DNA of 64,000 nucleotides, from contig CM048839.1 of NCBI GenBank assembly GCA_026545765.1, positions 92,160,914 through 92,224,913 of the forward strand, read 5' to 3'. Shown here in pieces: positions 1 through 12,000 of this stretch. The position numbers and the translations under genes were made by a program. Numbering within the stretch: position 1 is the first letter of the stretch; each line of letters starts with the position of its first letter. The stretch is from Plantago major. Lineage: Eukaryota > Streptophyta > Magnoliopsida > Lamiales > Plantaginaceae. A model generated the notes under the pieces. It searched no databases, had not been told where the DNA came from, and saw nothing but the letters and a program-made list of their open reading frames with translations.

Positions 1-2110
1 CCATTGTGCTTTAGTCCGAGGCGATACATCGAGGTTTGAGTTTGCTTTTGACAAACTTAGCCTTCCTGCCGATTTCTTCTAGCCACAGCATTGATTTTCG
101 GTGGCTTGATTGCTTCCACTTGGATAATTGCTTTGAGCAATTCTAGCTTTCGACCATCGTTCTTGCTCGACTTGTACTCATGAGCAAGTTGTTTTCGATG
201 CCTTTGTGGCAATACCGTTTGAGCACTTGAAGCTATAAGAGATCTTTTCTCGTGACTTTGCTAGTCTCTGGTTGGTCGATTTCTTTCTAGAAAAAGTGAC
301 ATGGGAGAATTTGCTCACTGCATTCTACCTTTTGAAGACATAACCTTTGGGTGTTTACACTTTTAGGTGTTGTGTTTCTTTTGAAGCTTGACAATTTTTT
401 TTTGACTTGTTTTTCCCACAAAGGTTTTGGTGTACTTGCCTTTCCTTTGTCAACAATCTTTGTCTTCTCACGATACTATAGATTGCATGGGAACCGTCTT
501 GTTGAGTACTTACAAATGTTCTTCTCTCCTTACTCTTATTAGGAGTGATAGAACAATGCATCGTGTATTGAAGTCCTTTCTTTTAGAAGGATCTCTTAAG
601 TAGATTGTACTTGATGAGAGTGTCATTAAGCTTTGGCATAAGATTTAAAAGATAATTCTTTTCTAGAGTTCCTTGTTCTCGGAAAGAAGATCTTCATAAT
701 TCTTTCGTAATTGACCATTGCTTCTTTATGTGACTTTTAGGTCTCGGATATCGAGCTTTGAGAGATGCATTTTCAGCATCCTTTCTCTCAAATTCTTTAA
801 CTAATTGAAATTTTCCTTTTCAAGAGAATTCTTTTCTTCTTCAAGGTTTTAGGCTCTAGCTCGGATCATTAGAAATTCTCTTTCATAGATGTCGAAGTTC
901 TTTCACGAGATTTTCTAGATTTTTATTTCCTCTTCATCACTTTCATAAGTATACTTGAAATTATGTATTACCTCATCGGCCATAAAGGCGAGTTTCTATG
1001 TTGGAGATATACGGACCGTCAATTTGACAACTCCACATTTCATTGTTCTTGAGGCGAAGTCGATTATATCATGAGTAACTCCACATAATTACGGTGATAG
1101 TAAGGATTGAGTCATCTGAATTGTCATCTTCAGAATCTGTCTCAACGTCTAGAGCATCTAGTTGAATTTGGATTTTCTTTCTTTCTTCAGTTAACAACGC
1201 TTTCTGGCTTCTTCTGAAGATTTTCCTATCTTTCTTGTCACATGTCCTTAGTTTGTTGAGGCGAGACAATCCTTCTTCTGATGGCGAGTTTACGACAATG
1301 AAAGCAGATATCGTTTCAATTTACCTTCCTCGGTACATGATGCTTTAAATTTGGCTTGTTGGGAGCTTTGCATATTTTATCTTGGTGATAGTTTGAGCCT
1401 AGATACTTTTTCAGCATCTCTTTGGCTTTTCTTCTTTCAATTTCTCGACTGATATATTTGCTCATTTGCTTTGCAGCAAGAGCATCCTCAGTTTCTTCCT
1501 TGCTATTCTTGTTTTCAGAAGTTCCTTGAGTGACTAGAGCAACGTTTTGCAACTTTTCAGTTGTTTGTTCTCTTTGAGTTGTCTCATCATAATCAACAGT
1601 AGCAAGATGAGAGAAAAGTTCCATTGGAGTGATATTTGGCATTCCTTGGTTAAAATAAAAAAATTTGGTATACTCCCAGTTGTGGTTAAGACTTGACGTG
1701 ATAGTCTTAATCTTTTACATTGAGGAGTATCATTACTTTCCCAGCCATGTCACTCGTGAGTGGTAAATCTGAAATCAAGTTCTTCGAGTTTTAGTGGGTC
1801 CTTGTTTGAAATTTTAAAATTTCAACTTGAGAACTTCGAACTTGTTTTCTTTGGTTTTCGGTTAAACGCAATTTCTTCAATCGGTTGCGGCAACTTCGCC
1901 GTTTAGCACACGGTTTACCTTGTATGCGCTCGGTGTCGTCGATGATGATATTACGAGCTTGACCATCCGGATGATTTCTCTTGGCATCTTAGATGTCGAG
2001 TTCTGAGCTTTGGTTAAATAAATAACTTGACTAGTAGATTTCCACTTGTTGGCGCGCCGGTTTGTGAAGATCCTTCTTTGATCTCTGTCTCTACCATTAG
2101 AAACCTCCAT
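1..2110 (-). pseudogene. gag: Gag region of copia element B (broken, runs off left edge)
   Basis: This is the decayed gag of a Ty1/copia element read on the minus strand. A plausible start codon lies at 2110, about 240 bases after the primer-binding site. Reading frames are then broken: 2110-1877, 1642-1316 and 1269-1069 are the open pieces. The 1642-1316 piece is Lys/Glu-rich. Just after it lies a CCHC zinc knuckle (1306-1266) split by a frameshift, then a basic stretch and an acidic DSEDD-type tail near 1140. From about 1060 to 1 the minus strand reads as broken Lys/Glu/Leu-rich coiled-coil-like protein. Long Gag with a knuckle, an acidic tail and a coiled coil is what I expect of Sireviruses. 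The left edge is at the Gag/pre-integrase junction, because bases 1-17 are the reverse complement of 5013-5029 in element A. The lineage call is an inference. Confidence 0.6.
1266..1306 (-). other. Gag zinc knuckle (CCHC) with frameshift
   Basis: On the minus strand the codons for Cys (1306-1304), Phe, His and Cys open a CX2C pair followed by Arg-Lys-Leu. The remaining His and Cys of the CX2CX4HX4C knuckle are present (cat, then tgt at 1268-1266, with Gln-Lys-Lys-Asp between) but in another frame. One or two bases appear lost near 1285. Such knuckles bind the element's RNA in copia Gag. Confidence 0.6.
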
Positions 2111-2349
2111 GACTTGTTGAGTTGTTGAATGACTATTGGGCCATTCTTTATCACTTGATCATTTCACTTATGGCTTCAAGGTGGAGCATCATGTTATTTA
2201 ACCATTTCTCGTATTTCTCGGGTTTGAGAATGGGTTCATCACTCAGAGACAGTCCGGCACACTTAACACACAAATAAAATAGTCCTCGGAAAAGGACAAA
2301 GTTCCTTCACTATCGGGGATCCGGGTTGATCTTGAAGGCTTGAACCTCA

Positions 2350-2361
2350 CCTCTGATACCA
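2350..2361 (-). other. Primer-binding site of element B (initiator Met-tRNA type)
   Basis: The minus strand reads tggtatcagagg directly inside the LTR. This fits the 3' end of plant initiator methionine tRNA, the usual primer of Ty1/copia reverse transcription. The LTR end (tgttggt, plus strand 2364-2370) is two bases away, so this fixes the 3' end of B's 5' LTR. Element A has no equivalent. Confidence 0.8.
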
Positions 2362-2363
2362 CT

Positions 2364-3754
2364 TGTTGGTCGGATAACGGCAAAGTAAAGACTAGGAGGG
2401 GGTGAATAGTCTTTTAAAACTTTTGTCGATAAAACTATTTCTCGAGATATCTGAATAGATGTCGATAGTTAAAATCGAGGCCGGAAGACTTAATAAAGAT
2501 AAGTGCAAAAGCAGTTAAAAGTGTGTGTGTGTGAGTTCTTTGAAATGTAAATCTGAGAAGGTAAATAACAGCAAGTATAGTGGTATCACGGAGGTGGCGT
2601 CATCCTCCGACTAATGATTGATCTGCGAGACCTAGAATTCACTAGAAACGAGATAATTGAGTTCACCTTACAATAAACCTATTCTAAGATTCTTAACAAT
2701 TGGTTTGACCAAATTTCCCCCACAGTTGTTCGGCTTTCCGACCAGTACTTCTGTGCTCGAAACCTTTGAGTTATTCTAGCTTTGAAGCTAAGTACTTCCT
2801 ATACTCGATAACTTGGAGTTATTCTTAGTTTCCCCAAATCAAGTACTTCCTATACTCCGGTAACCTTGGAGTTATTCACGATTTTTCAAAGTACTTTCAC
2901 CTCACGCCCGATTCACGGTGTTGGTTTTGGTTTGAGTTGTCGAGATGAGCTTCTTTTAATAACTTATTCAATTATTAGGATAGCTACGTGAATCAAGTAT
3001 CTTAATACACTTTTCAATGTATGGTATCTTGTTCTTTTCTTGACAGTCTTAGATAAATGTTCAAGAGAATGAATCTCAGATACTTGATCTTTCGTTTCAA
3101 CTCTTTCACAGATAGCTATGCTTGTTTAGGATCTGGACACTTAGAACTTCAGTGTTAATCAAGATCAAAAGCTTTGGTCGCAACAGAAAGCTTTGAGGAT
3201 AAGTAAGTTGCTTTGAGAGAGTAAGATGTTCAGCATTTTCAAAGTATGTCGTGTGTCTTGTGTGTCTTGTGTATCCTCTCAAGCAGTCTAAGTGTTGATA
3301 TTTATAGATGAATTTGAGTGCCGTTTGAATAGTATCCGTTAGGTTCAAATTCAAACTATTGATATTTGTGTATAGTACTGTAGCAGGTTTTGTCTTCTTC
3401 TTCAGAAGCTGCCGTTGCTTTTATTCAGACATCCCTGTCCGTGCATTAAATGCATTGTACTATACTTTTTGTCCTGTAGTGCCAACGGAACTATGCTTTG
3501 TATCAGAGACTAGTGTTATCTGATTCTTTGCACGTCCTTATCTTCAATCTTCAGATACCACTTATATTGAAACAACTTTGTTTGCAATATATATATTTCT
3601 TTTTCAGAAATGTGGTTAAAGCTCAAGGTATCTGAGAATAGATATCTGTGGACACTTTCCTTGTTTTCAGATAGGCCTTTTATTTCTCAGATATCTCTTG
3701 TGACACAGTTTGTTTGAAACTATTCGTGTCTTCAAGATATCTGGCTAAGGTATC
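2364..3754 (-). repeat. 5' LTR of element B, 3' portion (split by element A)
   Basis: This is reverse-complement homologous to the 3' LTR of element A (about 15000-16305). Shared landmarks are the ccccctc-agtctttactt end, the TATA-containing segment (ctataaatat, here 3307-3298 on the minus strand) and the AGATATCT palindromes near 3640, 3689 and 3735. It lacks the first ~316 bases of the LTR; those are found at 16311-16626 in the same orientation. The two parts total about 1.7 kb, matching A's 3' LTR of about 1.6 kb. Base quality appears better here than in the plus-strand copies. Confidence 0.8.
3298..3307 (-). promoter_or_regulatory. LTR TATA box, element B
   Basis: The minus strand reads ctataaatat, followed by atcaacactta. 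The same arrangement occurs at 15415-15424 in element A's 3' LTR and at 34656-34665 in the diverged LTR. Conservation across three LTR copies supports a core promoter. The transcription start is not determinable here. Confidence 0.55.
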
Positions 3755-4434
3755 TGTTGGGAAATTTGTTGGGAAATTTCTTGAGAAATTTGTTAGGAAA
3801 TTTGTTAGATATTTTTTTAGAAATATCTGTTTAGGTTTTGATCAGCAACATGATGACTTATCTTAGTCTCAGAAAGGTGATTAGTACTCTTGGTTCACTT
3901 GAACATTGTAAAAGAGGAAACTCACTAAGTATGATAGTCTAGCTAATCTTGTATAGGATGTTAGGTCTCAAAATGTAATTTTTATTTTATGAAGAGAAGA
4001 AGACCGAAGAAGACACGAGAACAAGCTCGACATTGAAGACTTGAAGAAGCTATGAATTCTGGCTTGTTGTTCGGATACCTTAGCGGATATCTTGAAGACA
4101 CGAATAGTTTTAAACAAGCGTGTTACAAGAGATATCGAGAAATAAAGATATATCGAAACAAGAAGTGTCCTGATATCTATTCTCGGATACCTTGAGCTTT
4201 AACCGCGTTTACGAAAAGAAACATATATATTGCAAACAAAGTTGTTTTGATAAATACAAGTGGTATACGAAGATTGAAGATAAGACGTGCAAAGAATAAG
4301 ATAACATCTACGATACAAAGCATAGTTTTGACACTACAAGACAAAAACTATCTGATGCATTTAATGCAGACGGAGATATGCGAATAAAAGCAACGAATAA
4401 GCGAAAGAATCGACAAAACACCTTTGGTACTATG
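3755..4434 (+). repeat. 5' LTR of element A, truncated
   Basis: It begins tgttgggaaatttg and matches 14688 to about 15350 of the 3' LTR, through the aaacaccttt-gtactat segment. It then stops abruptly at about 4434. The lost part includes the TATA box (15415-15424 in the 3' LTR) and the LTR end. This LTR therefore cannot have promoted or primed a normal genomic transcript after the deletion. Confidence 0.75.
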
Positions 4435-5012
4435 AAGCAAGACAGATGAAACAAAGCGATGAAATTTGATGGCGACAGAGGATAAAGCTTGATCAAAGTC
4501 TGGAACCCGAAGTGTGACAACATTGACATTTCAACAAGATTGGGAGCTGAAAACTGAATACCATCGACTGAAGTTAGGAAAATTCTCAAACTGTGGGGAG
4601 AACAAAAGGTTTGAAAAAAGAACTTGATAGTGAAAAAGAAGAGTTGAACTCACCAGTGGTGGATCTAAAGCTGAGAAATTGGAAAAGCGATTCTTGGGAC
4701 AAACTGGCGTCTGAGAGTGCAGGAGGAAAGTGGCAGGAGAGCTGAAAACAGTTCTGAAAGCTAGAGATGGCTGAAACTCTGAAAGTATCTGCATCATATG
4801 GAGCACCTAGGAACACACGAGGAAGAAAATAATTCTTACTAATGATAACATTCATTCAAATAGAATTCCTCCTTACGTTCTTGTCAGAATGACATATTTC
4901 AAAGAAATTCATTCAAAAATGGATTCCTCTTGGAAGAACTTTTAATTACGGCGGTTCCATCAAAGATATGAGAACCTAATCTCTGTTTCCTATTATTGTG
5001 CAGAATGCTTCT
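4435..5012 (+). pseudogene. Remnant of Gag C-terminal / linker region, element A
   Basis: This stretch lies between the truncated LTR and the pre-integrase domain. The plus strand gives broken frames rich in Lys, Glu and Leu (about 4600-4780), in keeping with the coiled-coil part of a long Gag. It then becomes less clear from 4800 to 5012. No PBS, Gag start or zinc knuckle is present. I place it as Gag by position only; it does not align obviously with the corresponding part of element B. Confidence 0.35.
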
Positions 5013-5475
5013 GGACTAAAGCACAATGGCTGTTGATAGTGGATGTGGAAAGCACATGGCGGGGAAAAGCAAATGCAGTTGATTACAAAGCTTGCAACCA
5101 CGGACCGGATCAGTTCTTTGGAGGAGAATTAAATCCCTCTCTGGGATTTGGCGTCAAATTGGGGACTTTAACAATCAACGACATATTACATCTTAAGGGT
5201 TTGAAATATAATCTATTTAGCATGAGCAGGTTTGCGAACAGGTTTTACTATAAAATTCAAAGCTAAATCATAAACTAATTGACAATGAGTCAGACGGTCT
5301 TAGTTGGTTACGTGTGAAGCGGTCTTTATGTTAGATTGGGCATCTGCCTTGAAGAATGTCTCATGGTGAGTCAATCTGGTCACAGAAAGCCGGTTATAAC
5401 AAAAGAATGAGTCACTTGAACTTCAAAACTACGAATAGACTTGCGAAAAGTTAGTGGTTGGCCTTCGAACATCTT
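5013..5475 (+). pseudogene. pol: GAG-pre-integrase domain, element A pol
   Basis: The plus strand encodes a copia pre-integrase domain in several frames. Near 5030 one frame gives VDSGCGKHMAG, the copia D-S-G-C-x-x-H-M signature. 5150-5235 gives LTINDILHLKGLKYNLFSMS, like the usual LxVxxLxxNLLSxSQ segment. About 5405-5465 gives KRMSHLNFKTTNRL, corresponding to HRRxGHLNxKxxxxL. The His/Cys pattern of this region helps fold integrase. Frame changes between these segments show it is not translatable as one protein. Confidence 0.7.
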
Positions 5476-5579
5476 CGGAAAGGATGGTATACATTACTTT
5501 GTTAGATGGGAAACAATCTAAGATCTCTTTCAAGTCAAAATCGGACACTCTGATGTTAGACCAATGCAACTATTACATG

Positions 5580-6269
5580 GATCTTTTGAATCATACGTAA
5601 GTAGTTATGCGAGGAAAGAAGTATGAATGCAGTTGTTGTAGATGACTTCTCAAGATTCACTTGGGTTGTCTTTACGAAACCACAAATCGATGCCGGTGGA
5701 GATACAAACTTGCTGAAAAGCTTGAAGTCATGAAAAATGACAAATATGCAATCGAGCAGACCATAGTCTTGAGTTTGTCAACGATTACATAAAGGTTTTT
5801 GTACTGCAAAGGTATACAACACCAACTTTCCTCTGTAAGAACACCTCAACAAAATGGTGTTGAGAAAGGAACAGAACCATAAAAAGCTGCAAGGACAATG
5901 CTATGACCTTTGAAATAAGTGAAATTTATTGGGTTGAAATTTGTAAACCGACTTACTACACTCAACAGATGCTTGATAAACAAACACCATGACAAGACCC
6001 CTTTGAAATATTGGTTGGTAGACCCCGAATATTAAACATACGAGAGTATTTGGTTGTAGATGTTTTTTCTAAACAATGGGAAAGATTATACGAGAACATT
6101 TCAACGGCGAGATGAAGGTGTTTTTCTTGGCTATTCCATAAGCAAAAAGCCTACGAGTTTTCAACAAAGAACAAAGAAAATTGAAGAATCAATTCATGTT
6201 GTATTCTATGAAGGAAATAAGAAAACACCTCTATTGATGAACTCTCGAAGGTTCAAGAACTATTCTTGA
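5580..6269 (+). pseudogene. pol: Integrase core, element A pol (broken)
   Basis: The rve-type integrase core of a copia polyprotein can be followed through several frames. About 5640-5680 reads VVVDDFSRFTWVVF, holding a catalytic-region Asp. About 5795-5880 reads RTPQQNGVEKGTEP, which contains the third acidic residue of the DDE triad in the family. 6060-6269 is an open frame with DEGVFLGYSISKK and EESIHVVF, the usual tail of copia integrase. The strand-transfer enzyme would insert element cDNA, but several frameshifts prevent a continuous product. Confidence 0.75.
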
Positions 6270-6569
6270 GGATTCTAAAGAAGAATCCTCGAAGGAGAAA
6301 CATCATTATGGAAAGTGAGGATGACTACGGCGTAGAAAAGCTTGAAAAGCCTAGTAACAACAAGATGATGAGGAATTTCCTATGAGTTTTGAAATGGAGC
6401 AGATTCGCGAGAACCTTCATCATGAAGAGGTATCGAAAATAAGAATCTTTGAAATGCATGTTCGAGATATCTCTAACACTTTGAAAAAGTGTCGGATATC
6501 CATGACATTTCCCATATATCGAGATATCTCGAATCTTGAAAAATATCAAATCAAAATCTTAGTGATTCA

Positions 6570-7500
6570 CTTTGAGATCCTTGGATAATGATCCTACTAC
6601 TAAACCTATGATGAGATGGATCAAAGATCATCCTACAAAGGATATAATTGGACGATTAATGCAGGTGTTAGGACTAGGAGGCGATGCATTTGAAACGCTA
6701 ACTCTCTCTTTGGATGTTTCATCTCGAATATTGAACCTAAAATATAGAAGAAGCATTAGGAGACCAAATTTGGATCTACGCGATGCAAGAAGAGTTGGAT
6801 CAATTTGAGAGAAACAAAATGGAAACTAGTTCCATTTACGGAAGGAATATACATGATTGTAACTAAATGGGTTTCGAAACAAGATGAATGAATCTGGTGA
6901 AATAACCGAAACAAAGCAAGATTGGTTTTTGAGGATTTACGGTAAGGCTTAGATTTTGTGAGTCGTATATTATATGCACGGTTGCAGTTGGATGCAATAA
7001 TACTCTTTCTAGCCTTCGACTCATAAAGATTTCAAAGTTTATCAGATGGATGTCAAAAGTGCATTCTTGAACGGTGAACTTGCAGAAGAAGTTAATGTTG
7101 AGCAACCACCTGGCTTTGAAGTTTCCTCAGAAAGTAGAATGGTCTATAAACTACAGAAAGCTCTGTATGGGTAAACGAGGGCTCGAAGGCATGGTATGAC
7201 ACTTTGGCCAAGTACCTTACGGAAAGTGGTTTCAAGAAAGGTGAAGTTGATAAAACTTTATGTACCTTAAATCATGACGGGAAACTACTCTTAGTTCAAG
7301 TATATGTTGATGACATTATATTTGGATCTAAGGACAAGCAACTTTGTGATGACTTTGCAAATCTCATGAAGAACAAGTTTGAGATGAGCATGATGGAAGA
7401 ATTGAATTATTTCCTAGGATTGCAAAGTCAACAACTCGATGATGGAATATTCATTAGTCGAACAAAGTATGCAAAGATATGCTCACAAATTCAATCTTAA
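6570..7500 (+). pseudogene. pol: Reverse transcriptase, element A pol (broken)
   Basis: This is the copia reverse transcriptase (RVT_2 type) on the plus strand. An AMQEELDQFERN segment near 6785-6825 is the start of the family. KWVF-NKM at about 6865 and [20 protein letters not shown] (7027-7086) carry the first catalytic Asp. 7303-7329 encodes YVDDIIFGS, the Y-x-D-D active site, inside the open frame 7204-7500. Between 6900 and 7010 the ARLV-AQGY segment is damaged, and a stop near 7170 breaks the frame. The reading order between integrase and reverse transcriptase also contains about 300 bases of unclear linker. Confidence 0.85.
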
Positions 7501-8245
7501 GCATACGAAAAGAATGCTAAGTTACCTATGAGCATTGGAATCAAAATGACCTATCTTGAATGGATAAAAGTGTTGAAGAACATAAGTATAGGAAATTGAT
7601 AGGTTCACTACTTTACCTCCTTTGCAAGTAGACACGATATTCAATATGCGTTGGTGTATGTGCTAGATTTGAGACAAATCCAATGCAAACACTACAAAAT
7701 TGCTATGAAAATATTAAGGTATGTAAAGATGCGATAGATGTAGGATTGTGGTATCCTAAAGAAAGTGGATTGAGTTTAGCTAGGTACTGGAACCGATTAT
7801 CTTTGGATCAACGCTTGATAGGAAAAGCACCTCGGAGAACTTGCCGGTTTACGGGTACTAGACTTATCTCATGGTTTAGCGAAAAAACTCGATTGCAACT
7901 TCTACCACGGAAATTTGAATATATTCTTTCTTTGGTTGTTAGCATAACACAAATTCTGTGGATACAACAACAACTTAAAGACTATGGACTCGATGAGAAG
8001 AAAACTCCCATTTCTGTGACAACACAAGTGCTATTGCGATTACACAGAATCCTAAATTTCATGCCAGAACAAAGCTCATTAATGTTAGACATCACTTCAT
8101 CGAGACCATGTTGAAAAGGCGATATAGAGATACTCAAGATTGTACTTGAAGACAAACTTAGAATATCTTCACTAAGCCACTACAAGAAAGTAGATTCTTA
8201 GCCTTAAGACATAGTCTTGGACTAATGGAACTACCGATGGTGAAA
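7501..8245 (+). pseudogene. pol: RNase H and Pol C-terminus, element A
   Basis: The connection and RNase H domains follow the reverse transcriptase. About 7590-7720 gives pieces of YRKLIGSLLYL-ASR-DIQYA. The open frame 7683-8114 includes the region ending ISWFSEK, typical of copia RNase H, with later QLKDYGLDEKKTP. Frame-shifted continuations give a TKPL-E-RF segment around 8175-8200 and the LGL motif at about 8215. These are the last conserved blocks of copia Pol, so pol ends by about 8245. It is disrupted by several indels. Confidence 0.75.
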
Positions 8246-8839
8246 AAGTTAATTATGCAGAGCAGGCATCGAGAAGAGGTATGCTGGAGGCATCCGGAGA
8301 AGTGGTATGGAGCAGGTATCGAGAGAAAAGAGAAAAGAAATGTGCAGGTATCCGAAGTCAAAAAGGCTAAAGAGCAAAAAGCTTAAGATCTACGAGGCAG
8401 AACTCGGATATAGAATCACTCTATAAAGCAGGAAACACAAAGAGAATAGTATAACTATCTGCGATCAACTACTCTCTTGAAATTACATTATTTCTATCTT
8501 GATGAAAAACTTGGAAAAATCCTAAGTATAAAGGCAATTCGAGATCTGACGGTGTCATGGTCATACAATTGTGATTGAATGGCAAATCCAAAACTCATTA
8601 AATGGGCACAATTACACTTGTTGATTGTGATCATTCTTTGAAAAACAATGGTGACCCTCGATGAAGTTAGCGATTGATGCATGCGGTGGAAATTAATTCC
8701 ACGATAAATAGTGAATTTATTAAAATTCGGACATGGCCCGATGGCATTTAATGCGAACTAGCTTTTGCTCGCACCTTTAAATCACGAATCGTACACACAA
8801 AATCAATTTGTATGTATTTATGCTGTTGGGATTCAATTG
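8246..8839 (+). other. Intergenic stretch after pol, element A
   Basis: Just after pol, 8260-8360 contains loosely repeated aggcatc-gagaa / ggtatc-gaga segments. The rest is AT-rich and has no coding signal I recognise. It lies between the RNase H end and the TATA-like site of the accessory region. Confidence 0.4.
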
Positions 8840-9037
8840 CTATATATATAGGATTTAGGCATAGAAATCACTTTTGCCTAATCAGAAAACTCATCTTACA
8901 CAAAAATAGCAAATCCTTCTCTTGATTCTCTGCAAACCTCTCTGATCTCTGCAAATCAAGATTAAGTTTTTACGAAAAGAATCATTGAATCAAATCTCTT
9001 TCAAACACCAATTTCAAATCTCTACACTATATAAAAG
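8840..9037 (+). promoter_or_regulatory. Possible internal promoter and leader of the accessory ORF
   Basis: A TATA-like run ctatatatatagg (8840-8852) is followed by about 185 bases that look like a plant 5' leader: C/T-rich, with repeated ctctgcaaa segments (about 8930-8960). It ends in an ATG at 9038-9040. A separate promoter for the gene downstream of pol is an inference from composition. Expression by splicing from the LTR transcript is the other option. Confidence 0.35.
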
Positions 9038-12000
9038 ATGGCCTCCAGAACTCTTCAACCGAAATCTCAATCCTCCACTGCTCTTTGAAAAGCAAGCACG
9101 AGTTGGTTATGTAAACAATAGTGGTAGGAGATTTTAATCGACCATTAGACTTCAAATCAGAATGATTTGGGGTGGTCCCATGGTTGAGGAATACCTCACG
9201 GTGGAATAGAGAACAAGCCGACAAGCTAATTCTTGACATGCTTAAAAAGGCACAAATCGAGGTCTTTCTATCTGCTTACTGGTGGAATTTCATCACTCGA
9301 TGTGTTGGAATTCTACAACAACTCAGGATTATTTCTGTGTTTGAAAACTTTGAAATAGTGTACATTAAAACCCGATCGAGGAAAGAAATCTTCTGGACTT
9401 AACAACTTCTGTAAGTTGTTTGAGTTTCAAAATCTTGGAGCGGATTTTGAAATAAACACGAGGATGAGGAACTCCTTGAAGGTGTTAATGAACTTTCTGA
9501 TGGCGATGTGATCTTGAAAATCGGATACACTTGCCCAGTTCAAGCTTCTTGACATCGAACAGGACATCTAATGGTTCCTTTGGGATGTCTTGGCTTGCAT
9601 TCTTCACGAGATGCTTTGATGGTCTACAAGGAGGTCTTGACGGATAAGCGAGAATGAGTGGATGATGTTCTTCTTTGAATCGACAAGACAATTTGGAAAA
9701 CCCTTTTAAGCGGGAAAATCGTCTTTAAAGTTTGTGAAGAAGATTCAAGGCTTGAGCCTAAGATTACCAAAGGACTAAATTGAGCGAAAGGCCTTTGTAG
9801 GATATGGCGAGATATGCTACTTCTTTGGAAAAGCGACATTGAGCTCCTGAGGCAGCTGAAATAATGATAACTTACTCTAAATATGGTATACAAATTTGAT
9901 GAAAAAGATTCTTTGGGTCTCGAGAAAGGTCCTAAAGCGAAAGTGCGAAAAGATATCTGAAGAAAGGTTGCGACCAAGAAGCGAACTTGAAGAAGTCTGG
10001 CAAATCGGAAGACACACCCAAGAGGTTGTCAATTCTCGATTATCTACAAGCATGGCGGATGAACTCATCAATCTTTGCAAAAAGTTATCAACTCTTGAAC
10101 AAGTAGACTCGATGGAAAGCGCTTTGAAATGTTGCGACTAATGCGAAAGCCTTGTTGATAAACTCATAAATCTTGCCAAAGTGGTGAAAACAAGCCCTAT
10201 CTGGAGAAACGCGGGACTAATGGACAATCGGTTCCCAATCTTTGATGAGGCTCGGCGATGAAGATGATGAACTAGTCATCTCTCAAGTCCTAGAAAAGAA
10301 CAAAGAGGGCTAAGATTCTTGAAGCGATGGCTTGGTGATAAGGTATCGAAGAAGAACCTACACCACGAGGTTGCTGAACCTATAGCAAGGTTGTTGGTGC
10401 AAACACATCATGGGTAATGTTTCTCTTGCAACTTGAAAGCCACGATGAGTGGTATTTTAGTCGGAATCTTTGATGAAATACCACATCTAAAAATCTGGAA
10501 GAACATTCTCTTGATCAATCTTACGCTTCCAGAACAACCACAACAACCACAAACACAACAACCACAATGACCACAAGTGGTTGATGAAATGGTAAATGAA
10601 CTCCATTTGAATTACGACAATACGGTATCTTGAAGAAAATCCTGCAAATGGCGGGTTCCCTAACTCGCTAGAGGATCAAGCGAGACATCTACTCGAATGA
10701 TCAACGGGGAAGCGGGTTGCATACTCGGAAAGGTGTGAAATGCGAAACTTCAAACAAAAGCGCCTTTGGGACAAGGCGACCAATGTATAGAAAGGTCACA
10801 AGTTCGAGAAACCAATCGACTGGCTGCTCGGGTAAATGGTGGTTTAACTCTTTACCTTTGAAAAATTTTATACTTATAACTCTTGTTATCTCATAAGAAT
10901 TTCTTTATTCTGGTGAGTTAGAAACACAAACACAGGAAATTTGAAAAGCTTACCTCGAGGAAGCTGAAGGAGGTTCCCTCGGCCTCGTCTCTTAAATCGA
11001 GCACTGAACCACGGGTAACTTTTGATTCTTAAGATGACATGTTTTGATGAAATGTTTATGTGCTTATTCATTTAAAAATGTTTCTATGAGCTCCAATGAG
11101 ATGGAAGAAGATAAAGTGAAATGCTGAGACAAACCCGAGAGACCGACAAGGTTCGAAGAACATCTTGAGCACTTCTAGCATGAAGGTATATGACAAATCA
11201 AGTGATAAGTATTCTTTGACTAGGGTTATCTCATATCTCTTCTAAAATATTTAATACTTTCTACTTACGAGGATCAATGAAGTAGAAATGCCGCGGGACA
11301 AAGTTGCGACATCCCACATCAATGGAAATTGATGAAACCCCAATGACATCACACGAAGAACACGGAGGCTAAAGTTTAAGAAAATGACTCTGAGCTTCCT
11401 ATTGAGAGTAAGTAACTCGAACTCATTAAAGCATATATTTGCAGTTTCTTTCAAATAATTTCCTAAGTATTGGATCATTTTATTTCTCGAGTTCAAGAAA
11501 GAAAGGTTGATGAGGACGGACTTCAAGTCTCCACCTCACAACAAGATATCTGAGACACCCATTGTCTCGATGATTCAAATATCGAGCACGATGTTCATAC
11601 TCATAACTCGAAACTAAACTACATATACTAGGATATCTACAAAGTTTTGAAACTCAAAACTCTTTCTTCGACTCGAAGATGCAAGCGAGGTTCCCATTGA
11701 AGAAACAAGGGACCTACTTCACTTCTTCAGCGCACCACTGCAACATATTGATGCTTCAAGAAATGGCGAAGTTAAGGTACTCTCTCTGAAATATGAGAAT
11801 CACAGATCAACTGATCGGTGAGCACGAGCTCTTGACTTGAGACTTACATCCATGCAATGTTCTATCGAGCGATTACCATTTCGACCTTATTGCATAAGAT
11901 TTCTCGAAAGAAGTGGGCATAGTTTGATACATGCCTTTGAGCAAGGCAGATGGAGACAAGATTACGGATGGCATTCAAGCGGTCTGAGACTACGCAATTT

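Noticed and set aside
8690-9037. Independent host gene promoter
   Set aside because: It lies inside element A, between its pol and 3' LTR, so it is better treated as part of the retrotransposon.
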